64,000 nt of DNA from Algoriphagus sp. (lineage in GTDB: Bacteria > Bacteroidota > Bacteroidia > Cytophagales > Cyclobacteriaceae): contig NZ_JABXIN010000015.1 of the NCBI RefSeq assembly GCF_013373065.1, positions 124,001 to 188,000 of the forward strand, in the 5' to 3' direction. Of the stretch, positions 44,134 to 54,674 are shown one piece after another. The notes beneath the pieces were generated by a model, which did not search any database, was not told the DNA's origin, and saw nothing but the letters and a program-made list of their open reading frames with translations. Position 1 is the stretch's first letter. The number at the start of each line of letters is the position of its first letter. The position numbers and the translations under genes are program-made.

Positions 44134-45369
44134 ATGAAAAACCGCTTTCAGGATTTAACTTCTATTGATTTTTACCAAAATCGGCGACAGGTCAAATGGC
44201 TTGTTATCATTTTGTCCATACTCATTGGGGCGGGATCCATTTGGTATACCAATCAATTAGTGGAAGAACTCAAAACTCGGGAGAGAAGACAAATTGAATT
44301 GCTTTCCAGTGCACTGGAATATGCGGCTAGCAATGCAGATAATTTATCCTTTATCAACCAGGAAATCATTCAGCAAAACTATTCCATTCCCATTATCATG
44401 GTGGATGCATCTGGAAATCCCCTGGAGTTCCGGAATATCCGATTTCGAAAAAATGCTACTGCCCAGGATTCTACAAAAACCCTGGCCGAAGAGTTGGAGG
44501 AAATGAAGTCTGAGTACGAGCCCATTTTGCTTCGGGAAGCTGATATTCAGATCTTTTACCGCAATTCGGAGCTATTGACCAATCTCCGCTATTATCCCTA
44601 TGTGCAGTTGGCAGTTATTTTGATTTTTGGAGTGCTGGCCTATGCGCTTTTCAACCAAAGCAAAATTGCCGAGCAAAATCGTGTTTGGGCTGGATTGACA
44701 AAAGAAACTGCCCATCAGCTGGGAACACCTATTGCTTCCTTGATGGCTTGGATTGATTACCTGCGAAATTCTCCAGTATGGGAAGAAAACAAGGAAATCA
44801 TCCAAGAAATGGATAAGGATGTAGTGAAGTTGCGCATGGTGACGGAGCGGTTCAGCAGCATCGGTAGCAAGCCAGTCATTCAATCTGAAAACCTCTATCA
44901 GGCAATCGAAGAAACGATCAATTACCTGCGTCCTAGAATTTCTACCAAAGTCGATCTACACATCAATGCGGATTCGCAGGATTTGGAGGCGATGATGAAT
45001 AAGCCCCTTTTTGAATGGGTTATCGAAAATATCTGCAAAAATGCTGTGGATGCGATGAAAGGGAAGGGTACCATCACCATTGATATTATTCAGGACTCCG
45101 ACAAATTCGTGATCGTTGATATCACGGATACAGGCAAGGGAATTGAAAAACGAAATTTTAAGAAAGTTTTCAATCCAGGTTTTTCCACCAGACAAAGAGG
45201 ATGGGGGCTGGGATTGACCTTAGCAAAGCGTATCATCGAGGGTTATCATGGTGGACGAATTTTTGTTAAATCGTCGGAAATCGGGATCGGCACTACCTTT
45301 CGCATTATCCTTCATAGCACCATTGAGGGAGCTGAGCAGTTTGTAACGGAAGGAATTTTGGAATATTAG
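44134..45369 (+). CDS. Sensor histidine kinase, orphan
   Basis: 411 residues. Two membrane helices (about 21-38 and 157-173) enclose a periplasmic domain of about 115 residues. The kinase core has the phospho-accepting His194 in ETAHQLGTPIASLMAW, then the N box NICKNAVDAMKG, G1 DTGKGI and G2 GWGLGLTLAKRI. No response regulator gene is adjacent (neighbours are dps and prfC), so the partner and signal are unknown. Confidence 0.92.
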   Translation: MKNRFQDLTSIDFYQNRRQVKWLVIILSILIGAGSIWYTNQLVEELKTRERRQIELLSSALEYAASNADNLSFINQEIIQQNYSIPIIMVDASGNPLEFRNIRFRKNATAQDSTKTLAEELEEMKSEYEPILLREADIQIFYRNSELLTNLRYYPYVQLAVILIFGVLAYALFNQSKIAEQNRVWAGLTKETAHQLGTPIASLMAWIDYLRNSPVWEENKEIIQEMDKDVVKLRMVTERFSSIGSKPVIQSENLYQAIEETINYLRPRISTKVDLHINADSQDLEAMMNKPLFEWVIENICKNAVDAMKGKGTITIDIIQDSDKFVIVDITDTGKGIEKRNFKKVFNPGFSTRQRGWGLGLTLAKRIIEGYHGGRIFVKSSEIGIGTTFRIILHSTIEGAEQFVTEGILEY

Positions 45370-45371
45370 GA

Positions 45372-45486
45372 AAATACGAGGTGCGAAATACGTAGTACCT
45401 GTTTTTTTAAAGTGTTCAAGCTAACTCCAAATTTGTTGGATATGGCTAATTACATTATAGGGTTTTGTAATTCGCACTTCGTATTT
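45372..45486. repeat. Inverted repeat, arms of 16 bp about 83 bp apart
   Basis: AAATACGAGGTGCGAA (45372-45387) is the reverse complement, with one mismatch, of the bases at 45471-45486. The words GAAATACG and TTCGTATTT recur around both arms. It fills most of the 179 bp gap between the kinase gene and prfC and holds no ORF. Confidence 0.6.
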
Positions 45487-45520
45487 CGTATTTACAAAAT
45501 GCCATTGAGGCATTTTTGAT

Positions 45521-45528
45521 TACCTTTG
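45521..45528 (+). promoter_or_regulatory. -7 box upstream of prfC
   Basis: TACCTTTG, exact TAnnTTTG match, 20 bp before the prfC ATG. No clear -33 element. Confidence 0.45.
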
Positions 45529-45548
45529 CCCCCTGAATTTTACTACCC

Positions 45549-47129
45549 ATGAGTTTGACTGAGGAAATCAAAAAACGCCGAACCTTTGCCATTATCGCCC
45601 ACCCCGATGCTGGAAAAACCACCCTTACTGAAAAGTTGCTTCTTTTCGGAGGAGCCATTCAGACGGCAGGTGCTGTAAAATCCAACAAAATCGATACAGC
45701 AACCAAGTCCGATTGGATGGAAATCGAGAAGCAACGAGGAATCTCTGTGGCGACCTCAGTCATGGGTTTTGAATACAAGGGGATAAAAATTAACCTTTTG
45801 GACACACCAGGTCACCAGGATTTCGCGGAAGATACCTACCGAACTTTGACCGCGGTGGATTCAGTAATCATGGTCATTGACTGTGTGAAAGGGGTGGAGA
45901 TTCAGACTGAAAAACTCATGGAAGTTTGCCGCATGCGGAATACTCCTGTGATCTGTTTTATTAATAAACTAGACCGAGAGGGAAGAGATCCTTACGATTT
46001 GCTTGATGAGGTAGAGGAAAAGCTCAATATCCAAGTTCGACCACTTTCTTGGCCGATTGGAATGGGAAAAAGCTTTAAAGGGGTTTACAATTTGTATGAC
46101 CAAAAACTAAATCTGTTTACCCCATCCCAGCGGAAGTTGAGTGATGATCGAAAGATTTTCGAAAATCTAGAAGATTCCGAACTGGATCAATTAATTGGAC
46201 AGAATCCTGCAGATCAGCTGCGGGAAGATGTGGAACTGATTGAGGGTGTTTATCCGGAGTTTGATGTTTCAGAATATTTGGATGGGAAAGTTGCACCAGT
46301 CTTCTTCGGGTCTGCCGTTAATAATTTCGGTGTCAATGAGATGCTGGATACCTTTATTCAGATTGCTCCTGCTCCCAAGAGCCGAATGACAGATGTGAGG
46401 GAAGTAAAGCCCGATGAATCTAAATTTTCCGGCTTTGTATTTAAAATCCACGCCAACATGGATCCCAACCACCGGAACCGAATTGCCTTTTTACGGATCT
46501 GTTCGGGGAAATTTGAGCGAAATAAACCTTATAACCATGTAGGTGGGGCGAAGCCACTACGCTTTTCAAATGTGACCCAATTTATGGCCCAAGATAAGGA
46601 AATCATCGACGAGGCATTTCCGGGGGATATTATTGGTTTGTATGATACGGGAAATCTGAAAATCGGTGATACCCTGACAGATGGAGAAAACATGGTTTTC
46701 ACAGGAATTCCGAGTTTCTCGCCAGAGATTTTCCGGGAAGTCGTCAACAAGGACGCAATGAAGACCAAACAGCTTGAAAAAGGTCTTAAGCAACTGATGG
46801 AAGAAGGGGTGGCGCAGTTGTTTACTTTCGATATGGGATCCCGAAAAGTGGTTGGTACTGTTGGTCAGCTTCAGTTTGAAGTGATTCAATTCCGATTGAA
46901 AAACGAATACAACGCCACGGTTGAATTCCACCCGATGAATCTATACAAAGCCTGCTGGATCAGCAGCAAGGACAAGAAGCAACTCGATGAATTTGTACGC
47001 TCCAAGAACCGTCATATCGCATATGATAAGGATGGCAAATTGGTCTTTATGGCCGAATCCAAAGCCTGGTTACAAATGGTGCAGGACAATTACCCCGAGA
47101 TTGAGTTTCACTTTACTTCGGAGTTTTAG
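45549..47129 (+). CDS. prfC: Peptide chain release factor 3
   Basis: 526 residues. The GTPase domain starts [19 protein letters not shown] (G1), with [16 protein letters not shown] (G2), [16 protein letters not shown] (G3) and [15 protein letters not shown] (G4). The rest matches RF3 domains II and III ([20 protein letters not shown]). RF3 recycles RF1 and RF2 after peptide release. Own promoter box; followed by a strong hairpin. Confidence 0.98.
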   Translation: MSLTEEIKKRRTFAIIAHPDAGKTTLTEKLLLFGGAIQTAGAVKSNKIDTATKSDWMEIEKQRGISVATSVMGFEYKGIKINLLDTPGHQDFAEDTYRTLTAVDSVIMVIDCVKGVEIQTEKLMEVCRMRNTPVICFINKLDREGRDPYDLLDEVEEKLNIQVRPLSWPIGMGKSFKGVYNLYDQKLNLFTPSQRKLSDDRKIFENLEDSELDQLIGQNPADQLREDVELIEGVYPEFDVSEYLDGKVAPVFFGSAVNNFGVNEMLDTFIQIAPAPKSRMTDVREVKPDESKFSGFVFKIHANMDPNHRNRIAFLRICSGKFERNKPYNHVGGAKPLRFSNVTQFMAQDKEIIDEAFPGDIIGLYDTGNLKIGDTLTDGENMVFTGIPSFSPEIFREVVNKDAMKTKQLEKGLKQLMEEGVAQLFTFDMGSRKVVGTVGQLQFEVIQFRLKNEYNATVEFHPMNLYKACWISSKDKKQLDEFVRSKNRHIAYDKDGKLVFMAESKAWLQMVQDNYPEIEFHFTSEF

Positions 47130-47136
47130 AGCTATC

Positions 47137-47176
47137 AACCCTCCAAAGGTTTCAAACCCTTGGAGGGTTTGTTTTT
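47137..47176 (+). terminator. prfC terminator
   Basis: AACCCTCCAA (47137-47146) pairs with TTGGAGGGTT (47160-47169), then a T run. It overlaps the end of the convergent adenine deaminase gene by 2 bases. Confidence 0.8.
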
Positions 47177-48797
47177 ACAAGAAAACGTCCAAAAACTCAA
47201 ACCTCTTTCCATCAAACAACCCCTTATCACTCAATTTCAAATCCGGAATCACCAGCAAGGCCATAAAGCTCAGGGTCATAAAAGGGGAATTCAGCGTAGA
47301 ACCCATTTCTTTAGCCATGCGATCGATACGGGTATAGGCGTTCGCGACCTGATAGCCATCTTCGGGTGACATGATGCCTCCCACCGGTAGGGCAAGGACT
47401 TCTTCTTTTTCTCCCGATACTGCCGAAACTCCGCCTTTTGCCTTGATCAAGAGATTAACAGCTCTGCAAATGGATTCATCATCTACTCCCACCGCGATGA
47501 TATTGTGTGAGTCATGACCTACAGATGAGGAGATGGCTCCGACTTTCAACCCGAAGTTTTTGATAAAGGCTACCGACGGAGGTGCATCTTGATAGCGGTT
47601 GACCACGGTGATTTTTAATATGTCCTTATCTGGATTGGATTCGGCCAAACCATTTTTAATTAAAATTTCCCCTTCGATTTCCGGCGTAATCAATTGTCCA
47701 TCCAAAGCCTCAATCACTCTCACTTTTTTACCTGAAGCAGTAATTTGAAAATCCTCTGGTTTTTTTGTACTGGTATTAAAATTATTAATGATCTCATTTA
47801 CACTGGAAGGGATTAAGGTCTTTCCATTTTCGGCGACTTTTTCTCCATTAATATAGTTGGCTTGAACCTGGAACTCCTTTAGATCCTTTACCAAAATAAA
47901 ATCTGCTGGATCACCTACACGCAATTGCCCCACTTCCAACGAATAGTGATGGATCGGATTAAGGCAGGCGGCCTGAAGTAACTTAAATAAATCCTTTCCT
48001 CTGGCCACTGCCCGAGCTACCAGTTCATTGATATGTCCGACAGCCAGATTGTCGGGATGTTTGTCATCCGAACAGAACATAATCATCTCCGGGTAGTCAT
48101 CAATGAGGTCGATCAATGCTTCAAAGTTCTTGGCAGCAGAGCCCTCCCGAATAGCTATTTTCATTCCCAGTTTAATTTTTCCTAAGGCTTCTTCGTAGGT
48201 AAAGCACTCATGGTCCGTACTGGGACCTGCGGATACATATTTTTCTGCCAATTCCCCTATGAGCCCAGGCGCATGTCCGTCAATGGGTTTATTTAATTTT
48301 TGTGCGATTCGGATTTTTTCCATGACTAGTGGATCTCGATTTACTGTCCCCGGCCAATTCATCATCTCTGCCAAATAAGCAATTTCCGGCCTGCTCATCA
48401 GGTTTTCGATGTCAGCTGCATTGATTTCTCCACCGGCTGTTTCGAAAGGAGTGGCCGGCACACAAGAAGGAGCTCCGAAGTAAAACTTGAAAGGAACTTG
48501 TTTCCCGTTTTCAATCATATACTCTACGCCATGCATGCCACAGACATTGGCGATTTCATGTGGATCCGAGATGGTAGCAACGGTTCCATGAACCACTGCT
48601 AACCGGGCAAATTCTGATGGAACCAGCATGGAGGACTCCACATGTACATGTGCATCAATGAATCCCGGAAGTAAAAAAGGTATGTCTGAATTGGAATCGA
48701 TGTGTTCTATGGCTGCAATTTTTCCGTTTTCGATAGTAAGAGTAACGGAAGATATTTTCTGATTTGGAATATCAACCAATTGACCGTGAATGTGCAT
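47175..48797 (-). CDS. ade: Adenine deaminase
   Basis: 540 residues, amidohydrolase fold. Metal motif [19 protein letters not shown] follows PGFID at the front; [26 protein letters not shown] and the C-terminal [16 protein letters not shown] and [13 protein letters not shown] blocks are specific to adenine deaminases. It converts adenine to hypoxanthine, which the HPRT-Adk fusion in this window could then use. Single gene on the minus strand. Confidence 0.96.
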   Translation of the reverse strand: MHIHGQLVDIPNQKISSVTLTIENGKIAAIEHIDSNSDIPFLLPGFIDAHVHVESSMLVPSEFARLAVVHGTVATISDPHEIANVCGMHGVEYMIENGKQVPFKFYFGAPSCVPATPFETAGGEINAADIENLMSRPEIAYLAEMMNWPGTVNRDPLVMEKIRIAQKLNKPIDGHAPGLIGELAEKYVSAGPSTDHECFTYEEALGKIKLGMKIAIREGSAAKNFEALIDLIDDYPEMIMFCSDDKHPDNLAVGHINELVARAVARGKDLFKLLQAACLNPIHHYSLEVGQLRVGDPADFILVKDLKEFQVQANYINGEKVAENGKTLIPSSVNEIINNFNTSTKKPEDFQITASGKKVRVIEALDGQLITPEIEGEILIKNGLAESNPDKDILKITVVNRYQDAPPSVAFIKNFGLKVGAISSSVGHDSHNIIAVGVDDESICRAVNLLIKAKGGVSAVSGEKEEVLALPVGGIMSPEDGYQVANAYTRIDRMAKEMGSTLNSPFMTLSFMALLVIPDLKLSDKGLFDGKRFEFLDVFL

Positions 48798-48871
48798 GAA
48801 AATCAGTTTAAAAGGAGAAGAAATAAGCGGGGAAATCCCGACTCACTCAAATTCATTTGTATTAAAACTAC

Positions 48872-48879
48872 TATATTTG
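48872..48879 (+). promoter_or_regulatory. -7 box upstream of cmk
   Basis: TATATTTG, exact TAnnTTTG match, 37 bp before the cmk ATG. An AAAGGAGG Shine-Dalgarno-like run sits at 48893-48900. Confidence 0.45.
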
Positions 48880-48916
48880 CCCCAGAAAAATAAAAGGAGG
48901 CAAGCACACTTTTTGA

Positions 48917-49624
48917 ATGGGAAAAATAGTCATTGCGATTGACGGATATTCTGGTTGCGGCAAAAGCTCAACAGCAAAAGCAGTAGCTAAGGAATTAGGG
49001 TATACCTACATTGATTCAGGAGCCATGTATCGTGCAACCACTTTACACTTTTTAAATGGCTATCTCGGTGCTACCAACCCCAAAGACATCCAAAAAGGCT
49101 TGAAAGATTTGGAGATCAGTTTTCAGTTGAATCCTGATACAGGACAGCAGGATACTTTTTTGAACGGATTGAACGTTGAACAGGAAATTCGGAGCATGCG
49201 CGTTTCCGAGCGGGTAAGCGATTTTGCCAAAGTCAAAGAAATCCGGGAAGAACTTGTCGCACAGCAGCAACGTTTAGGGAAGGAAAAAGGAGTCGTCATG
49301 GATGGTCGGGATATCGGTTCGGTAGTTTTTCCGGATGCAGAGCTCAAGGTTTTTATGACTGCAGATTTGGATACTCGAGCATTTAGAAGACAAAAGGAAC
49401 TCCTCGAAAAAGGTGAGATTGTAGATCTGGAAGATATTAAAAACAATTTGGGCGAACGAGACCGAATTGACAGCAGTCGAGCGGAGAGTCCTCTTTTTAA
49501 AGTGGAGGATGCCGTGGAAGTCGATACAAGTAATTTGAGTTTTGCAGAGCAGGTTGCTCAGATCGTAACCCTTGCTAAGCAACGAATTAATCAAACAGAG
49601 AAATATGCAAGTAACCATCGATAA
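48917..49624 (+). CDS. cmk: Cytidylate kinase
   Basis: 235 residues. P-loop GYSGCGKSSTAKAVAKELG, YIDSGAMYRATTLH and VVMDGRDIGSVVFPDAELK are standard Cmk motifs, with RDRIDSSRAESP near the end. It phosphorylates CMP and dCMP. ispH starts within its last 20 bases. Confidence 0.97.
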   Translation: MGKIVIAIDGYSGCGKSSTAKAVAKELGYTYIDSGAMYRATTLHFLNGYLGATNPKDIQKGLKDLEISFQLNPDTGQQDTFLNGLNVEQEIRSMRVSERVSDFAKVKEIREELVAQQQRLGKEKGVVMDGRDIGSVVFPDAELKVFMTADLDTRAFRRQKELLEKGEIVDLEDIKNNLGERDRIDSSRAESPLFKVEDAVEVDTSNLSFAEQVAQIVTLAKQRINQTEKYASNHR

Positions 49625-50501
49625 AAATTCAGGCTATTGCTTTGGGGTGGAGTTTGCCATCAAAATGGCAGAGGATGAAATGGAGCAGTCGGACAAGCTG
49701 TATTGCCTGGGAGATATCGTGCACAATGATATGGAGGTCAAGCGTCTGGCTGACAAAGGACTTGTGGTTATTGATCGGGACCAATTATCCGAATTGAGCG
49801 ACTGCAAGGTTTTAATTCGTGCTCACGGGGAGCCACCGGAAACGTATAGGACAGCCATTGAAAATAATATTGAGTTGATTGACGCCTCCTGTCCAGTAGT
49901 TTTGAAGCTTCAGCATCGTGTGAAAACAGCTTTCGACAAAATGGAGCGTGAAAATGGGCAGATTGTGATTTACGGGAAAAAGGGCCATGCTGAAGTTATA
50001 GGCTTGACTGGGCAGACGATGGAAAAGGCTATTGTGGTGATGGAAGATACCGATTTAGAAAAAATTGATTTCAATCGTCCTGTGACCCTTTTTAGCCAAA
50101 CGACCAAAAGCACCAAAGGCTTTTATGAATTATCCCAAAAAATCCAGGAGCGAATTAAAGCATCCAAAGGAGAATTAACCGAAGTGGATTTTAATGCAAA
50201 TGACTCCATTTGCCGACAAGTATCCAATCGGGAACCCCAACTTCGTCAATTTGCCAAGGAGAATGACGTGATCGTTTTCGTTTCTGGAAAGAAAAGCTCC
50301 AATGGAAAGGCGCTCTATCAGGTATGCTTGGAAGAGAATCCAAGAAGTTTTTTTGTAGAAAATCAAACAGAGATACAGCCGGAGTGGTTCTACCCAACAG
50401 ATAGGGTAGGGATTTGCGGGGCTACTTCTACACCGATGTGGTTGATGGAAGATGTTAAAAAACACCTGGAATCTATGGAGGCAAATACGCTTCCTGCCTG
50501 A
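49605..50501 (+). CDS. ispH: 4-hydroxy-3-methylbut-2-enyl diphosphate reductase
   Basis: Start at ATG 49605 (MQVTIDKNSGYCFGVEFAI), overlapping cmk by 20 bp. 298 residues. Cluster cysteines Cys12, Cys96 (DASCPVV) and Cys203 (NDSICRQ), with RAHGEPPE in place of the more common RAHGV. It makes IPP and DMAPP in the last MEP pathway step, showing that isoprenoids here come from the MEP route. Coupled to cmk, an arrangement seen in other bacteria. Confidence 0.96.
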   Translation: MQVTIDKNSGYCFGVEFAIKMAEDEMEQSDKLYCLGDIVHNDMEVKRLADKGLVVIDRDQLSELSDCKVLIRAHGEPPETYRTAIENNIELIDASCPVVLKLQHRVKTAFDKMERENGQIVIYGKKGHAEVIGLTGQTMEKAIVVMEDTDLEKIDFNRPVTLFSQTTKSTKGFYELSQKIQERIKASKGELTEVDFNANDSICRQVSNREPQLRQFAKENDVIVFVSGKKSSNGKALYQVCLEENPRSFFVENQTEIQPEWFYPTDRVGICGATSTPMWLMEDVKKHLESMEANTLPA

Positions 50502-50591
50502 AAATGATAGGGTTTAAGTCAAAATTCTACCGCTTAGGAGAAAGTTCAAAGATTAAAATTCAATTCGCCTCAAAATAAAAAGGTTATTTAT

Positions 50592-50599
50592 TAGATTTG
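50592..50599 (+). promoter_or_regulatory. -7 box upstream of nqrA
   Basis: TAGATTTG, exact TAnnTTTG match, 36 bp before the nqrA ATG. Confidence 0.45.
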
Positions 50600-50635
50600 G
50601 GGCGTTTTTCAAAAGCCCATAGTTACGAAATAGAT

Positions 50636-51988
50636 ATGTCAAAAAACGTGAAGCTTAGGAAAGGCTTTGACATCAACCTGGCAGGCAAAGCAGCCAAAGA
50701 AATGGTTGACTTTGAGCCAGCTCAAACCTTTGCCATTAAGCCGACAGACTTTGTGGGTATGCAACGTCCCAAAGTCCTTGTCAATGAAGGGGATACTGTG
50801 AAAGCAGGTACACCCATCCTATTCGATAAAGCCATGGATCAAGTTCAATACTTGGCTCCAGTATCAGGCGAAGTTATCGAAATCAAACGTGGTGAAAAGC
50901 GTAAACTTCTTGAAATCAGGATCTTAGCTGATAAAGAAATTAGCTATGAAGATCTTGGTAAAATTGATCTGAAGTCGGTTGACCGAGCTACTTTGGTCGA
51001 GAAACTAGCTTCAGGGGGAGTTTGGCCTCATATCATCCAACGACCATTCGGAGTGGTGGCAAATCCAGCCGATGAACCAAAGGCAATTTACATTTCAGCC
51101 TTTGATTCTAATCCATTAGCTCCTGATATGGGATTTGTATTGCAAGGGGAAGAAGGATATTTCCAGGCAGGGTTGAATGCTTTGACTAAATTGACCAATG
51201 GAAAAGTCCATTTGAATGTCAATGGCGCCGAGCAAGTTCCTGCAATTTTCGAAAATGCCCAAGGCGTTCAAATCAATAGATTTTCTGGAGCTCATCCGGC
51301 AGGAAACGTGGGTGTTCAAATACATCACTTGGACCCAATCAACAAAGGAGATCTAGTTTGGACGGTTAGTCCTTCCGGAGTTGTTCAGATTGGTAAATTG
51401 GTCCTAGAAGGTAAATATGATGCTTCCAAAGTCATTGCATTGACTGGTTCTGAATTGACAAAGAAAGGTTATGTGAAAACTATTTCAGGAGCGTCTGTTT
51501 CCACTTTTGTTAAAGGAAATCTACAAAGCGGTAATATTCGAGTAATCTCTGGTAACGTATTGACTGGAGAGAAAATCTCCATGGAAGGTTACCTAGGATT
51601 CTATCATAATCAAATCACTGTAATTCCTGAAGGAGATTATGAAGAGTTTTTGGGTTGGTTGATGCCAAGCACCAAAAAACTCAGCTTCCATAAAGCGATT
51701 GGAATGTTGTCTTTCCTTAATAAAGGGGAATTCAAGGTTGATACGAATACCCATGGGGAAGAGCGACCTTTCGTAGTTTCAGGAGTATTTGAAAAAGTAC
51801 TTCCAATGGATATTCTTCCAACTTATTTGTTCAAAGCAATTATCGCGGAAGACTTTGATGAAATGGAAGAGCTAGGACTTTATGAGATAATCGAAGAGGA
51901 TGTGGCTCTTTGTGAATTTGTGGATCCTTCTAAGAATGATTTGCAGCAGTTGGTAAGAACAGGGATTGAATTATTAATGTATAGCTAA
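50636..51988 (+). CDS. nqrA: Na+-translocating NADH:quinone reductase subunit A
   Basis: Start at ATG 50636 (MSKNVKLRKGFDINLAG); the longer frame lies over the promoter. 450 residues, normal for NqrA. DFVGMQRPKVLVNEGDTVKA, VSGEVIEIKRGEKR and GGVWPHIIQRPFGVVANP are conserved blocks. Cytoplasmic-side subunit of the sodium pump, with no cofactor of its own. First gene of nqrABCDE. Confidence 0.97.
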   Translation: MSKNVKLRKGFDINLAGKAAKEMVDFEPAQTFAIKPTDFVGMQRPKVLVNEGDTVKAGTPILFDKAMDQVQYLAPVSGEVIEIKRGEKRKLLEIRILADKEISYEDLGKIDLKSVDRATLVEKLASGGVWPHIIQRPFGVVANPADEPKAIYISAFDSNPLAPDMGFVLQGEEGYFQAGLNALTKLTNGKVHLNVNGAEQVPAIFENAQGVQINRFSGAHPAGNVGVQIHHLDPINKGDLVWTVSPSGVVQIGKLVLEGKYDASKVIALTGSELTKKGYVKTISGASVSTFVKGNLQSGNIRVISGNVLTGEKISMEGYLGFYHNQITVIPEGDYEEFLGWLMPSTKKLSFHKAIGMLSFLNKGEFKVDTNTHGEERPFVVSGVFEKVLPMDILPTYLFKAIIAEDFDEMEELGLYEIIEEDVALCEFVDPSKNDLQQLVRTGIELLMYS

Positions 51989-51991
51989 ATT

Positions 51992-53191
51992 ATGAAGGCA
52001 TTACAAAATCTTTTCGATAGCATTAAGCCAAACTTTGAAAAGGGAGGTAAATGGGAAAAGTTTCATACCCTCTATGAAGGGCATAGAACGATTGCATTTG
52101 CTCCTGATTTGACAACAAAGGCTAAAGGAGCTCAAATTAAGGATGCAACTGATTTGAAGCGGGTAATGATCACCGTAGTGATTGCTATGGTTCCTGCTTT
52201 GATCTTTGGTATTCTAAATATTGGTCATCAGCACTTCTTGGCAATAGGTGAAGAGGTGACTTGGATCGACAAAGCAATCTTTGGAGCTATTTCAGTTCTT
52301 CCTGTTCTAATTGTTTCTTACGCTGTTGGTCTTTTGACGGAATTCACTTTCTGTGTTATAAGAAACCACCCCATTTCTGAGGGGTATTTGGTTACGGGTA
52401 TGTTGATTGCACTAGTGATGCCTCCATACATCCCTCTTTGGCAGGTAGCTTTGGCTACAATTTTCGCCGTAGTGATTGGAAAAGAAGTTTTTGGTGGCAC
52501 AGGAATGAATATCTTGAATGTCGCCATGACAGCAAGAGCATTCTTGTATTTTGCATATCCTGCTCAAATTTCTGGCGATCAAGTATGGACGTATCTTTCA
52601 GACAAGACGGCTGTTGATGGTTTCTCTGGAGCTACTGCTCTTGCTGTTGCTTACAACGCTGGTGTGGAGGGTGTTCCTGCAAGTCAAGCCTTAGCAGAGC
52701 ATAACGCCGCTTTTGGGGCGGACTTTAGCTTCATGAATATGTTTATGGGTTGGATCCCTGGATCTATCGGAGAGACTTCAACCCTAATGGCCTTAATTGG
52801 CGCGGTAATTTTGATTTATACAGGTGTTGCTAGCTGGAAAATCATTGTATCTGGATTCGGCGGAGCTTATTTGATGGGTGTGGTAATGAATCTATTTGCA
52901 GCGAATGAGTTTATGGCGATGGCTCCACATTTACATTTAGTAATGGGAGGTTTGGCCTTTGGTGTTGTCTTCATGGCAACTGATCCAGTATCAGCAGCTC
53001 AAACAGAAACCGGAAAATGGGTTTATGGATTTTTGATTGGTGCATTGACCATCATCATTCGTGTGACGAATCCTGCCTATCCGGAAGGAATTATGCTAGC
53101 CGTTCTATTGATGAACGTCTTTGCTCCATTAATTGACTATTACGTAGTGAAAGCTAACAAAACAAGGAGGTTACAACGTGCAACAGTCTAA
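51992..53191 (+). CDS. nqrB: Na+-translocating NADH:quinone reductase subunit B
   Basis: 399 residues, about ten membrane helices. The flavinylation motif SGAT occurs in VDGFSGATALA, where the threonine carries covalent FMN. It also has VIGKEVFGGTGMNILNVAM and FMATDPVSAAQTETGKW, typical of NqrB/RnfD. Forms the sodium channel core. 3 bp after nqrA; nqrC overlaps its last 14 bases. Confidence 0.98.
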   Translation: MKALQNLFDSIKPNFEKGGKWEKFHTLYEGHRTIAFAPDLTTKAKGAQIKDATDLKRVMITVVIAMVPALIFGILNIGHQHFLAIGEEVTWIDKAIFGAISVLPVLIVSYAVGLLTEFTFCVIRNHPISEGYLVTGMLIALVMPPYIPLWQVALATIFAVVIGKEVFGGTGMNILNVAMTARAFLYFAYPAQISGDQVWTYLSDKTAVDGFSGATALAVAYNAGVEGVPASQALAEHNAAFGADFSFMNMFMGWIPGSIGETSTLMALIGAVILIYTGVASWKIIVSGFGGAYLMGVVMNLFAANEFMAMAPHLHLVMGGLAFGVVFMATDPVSAAQTETGKWVYGFLIGALTIIIRVTNPAYPEGIMLAVLLMNVFAPLIDYYVVKANKTRRLQRATV

Positions 53192-53945
53192 CGCATACAT
53201 TATTACATTTTCGGTTATTCTGACCGTAGTTCTTGGTTTGCTTCTTTCAGGTACCTCTCAGGTATTGGGACCTTTGCAGCGAGAAGCAGAAGCTTTGGAC
53301 AAAAAGAAGCAGATTTTAGGTGCTGTAATTTCCGGAGAAGAAATCAGAGCTATGTCTCCTGAGGAGGTTAACGCTTTTTACACTTCTCATATTGCTTCCA
53401 CGGTGGTGGATATCAATGGAAATGAAGTTACCGAGAAAGAAGGTGCTGCTGTTTCTGCAGAGAATGTAGATATCGCTAAAAACTATAAAATGCCTGCTGA
53501 GGATCGGCTTTACCCAGTATTTATCTTCCATGCAGAAGGAAATCCTGATGACGTTCAATCCTATATCCTACCCTTGTATGGTGCAGGTCTTTGGGATGCG
53601 ATCTGGGGATATATTGCGCTCGATACAGACATGAACACCGTAGGTGGAATTACCTTGGCACACGCTGGTGAAACTCCAGGTCTTGGAGCTCGAATCACTG
53701 AGTCTGGGGTTCAACAACGCTATGTAGGGAAAGAAATTTTTGATGAATCCGGTGAATTGGTAGCAGTTCAAATGCAAAAAGGAGAAGGCAAAGACTATTC
53801 TGCAGACCCTCATAAGGTGGATGGAATGTCCGGAGCTACCATTACAGGTAACGGTGTAAACAGTATGTTGAAAAACTACTTAAGCCATTACCAGGCATTT
53901 ATCGAATCCAAGAAATCTTCTCAGGCTGTTGCGGCAGCTTTTTAA
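53178..53945 (+). CDS. nqrC: Na+-translocating NADH:quinone reductase subunit C
   Basis: 255 residues from a GTG start at 53178, supported by AAGGAGG at 53164-53170. One N-terminal membrane helix (YIITFSVILTVVLGLLLSG), then a periplasmic FMN-binding domain ending in VDGMSGATITGNGV, whose threonine is the covalent FMN site. GETPGLGARITE precedes it, as usual. No apbE gene, needed to attach FMN, is in the window. Confidence 0.97.
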   Translation: MQQSNAYIITFSVILTVVLGLLLSGTSQVLGPLQREAEALDKKKQILGAVISGEEIRAMSPEEVNAFYTSHIASTVVDINGNEVTEKEGAAVSAENVDIAKNYKMPAEDRLYPVFIFHAEGNPDDVQSYILPLYGAGLWDAIWGYIALDTDMNTVGGITLAHAGETPGLGARITESGVQQRYVGKEIFDESGELVAVQMQKGEGKDYSADPHKVDGMSGATITGNGVNSMLKNYLSHYQAFIESKKSSQAVAAAF

Positions 53946-53975
53946 TCAATCAATCACTCTCTGACCATCATACGT

Positions 53976-54659
53976 ATGAGTACTGAAACAGTAGAAAAAG
54001 CGATCGAGAAAAAGCCCGCAGAAGCTTTACTCTCTAAGCGAAGAAAAAAACTCATCACAGATCCGCTTGTAGATGATAACCCAATTACCATTCAGGTATT
54101 GGGAATTTGTTCTGCATTGGCTGTGACCACGCAGATGAAACCAACTTTGGTGATGGCGATTTCGGTAATTTTCGTAATCGTGATGTCCAACTTGGTAATT
54201 TCATTGATGCGAAATACCATCCCTACACGAGTTCGAATCATTGTTCAATTGGCAGTGGTTGCAACTTTGGTAACCTTGGTTTCCGAAGTATTGAGAGCCT
54301 TTGCCTATGACATGTATAAGGAACTTTCCGTATTTGTAGGTCTGATCATTACCAACTGTATCGTTATGGGTCGTCTGGAAGCATTTGCTTTAGGAAACAA
54401 ACCTTATGATTCTGTTTTGGATGGTTTTGGATCAGCTTTAGGATATTCATGGATCATTTTGACAGTAGCCTTCTTCCGGGAGCTTTGGGGATCCGGATCT
54501 GTATTTGGAATTCCGGTATTTGATTATGTGTCTGGAATTTTCGGACCAGATTTCAAATTAGCAACGAATGGATTGATGGTTTCTCCTGTGGGAGCCTTCA
54601 TCATTCTCGGATTGATTATCTGGGTACAGCGTACCAAAACAGGCTATGTAGAACACTAA
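53976..54659 (+). CDS. nqrD: Na+-translocating NADH:quinone reductase subunit D
   Basis: 227 residues, six membrane helices, with an N-terminal charged extension of about 30 residues beyond the usual start. LGICSALAVTTQ and TNCIVMGRLEAFA contain the two cysteines that, with those of NqrE, hold the intramembrane iron-sulfur centre. Fourth gene of nqrABCDE. Confidence 0.97.
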   Translation: MSTETVEKAIEKKPAEALLSKRRKKLITDPLVDDNPITIQVLGICSALAVTTQMKPTLVMAISVIFVIVMSNLVISLMRNTIPTRVRIIVQLAVVATLVTLVSEVLRAFAYDMYKELSVFVGLIITNCIVMGRLEAFALGNKPYDSVLDGFGSALGYSWIILTVAFFRELWGSGSVFGIPVFDYVSGIFGPDFKLATNGLMVSPVGAFIILGLIIWVQRTKTGYVEH

Positions 54660-54674
54660 AATCGGGTAGAAAAA

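Noticed and set aside
48702-48893. A 63-codon plus-strand ORF over the start of adenine deaminase and the cmk promoter
   Set aside because: It overlaps the deaminase start and the -7 box of cmk; no recognisable protein.
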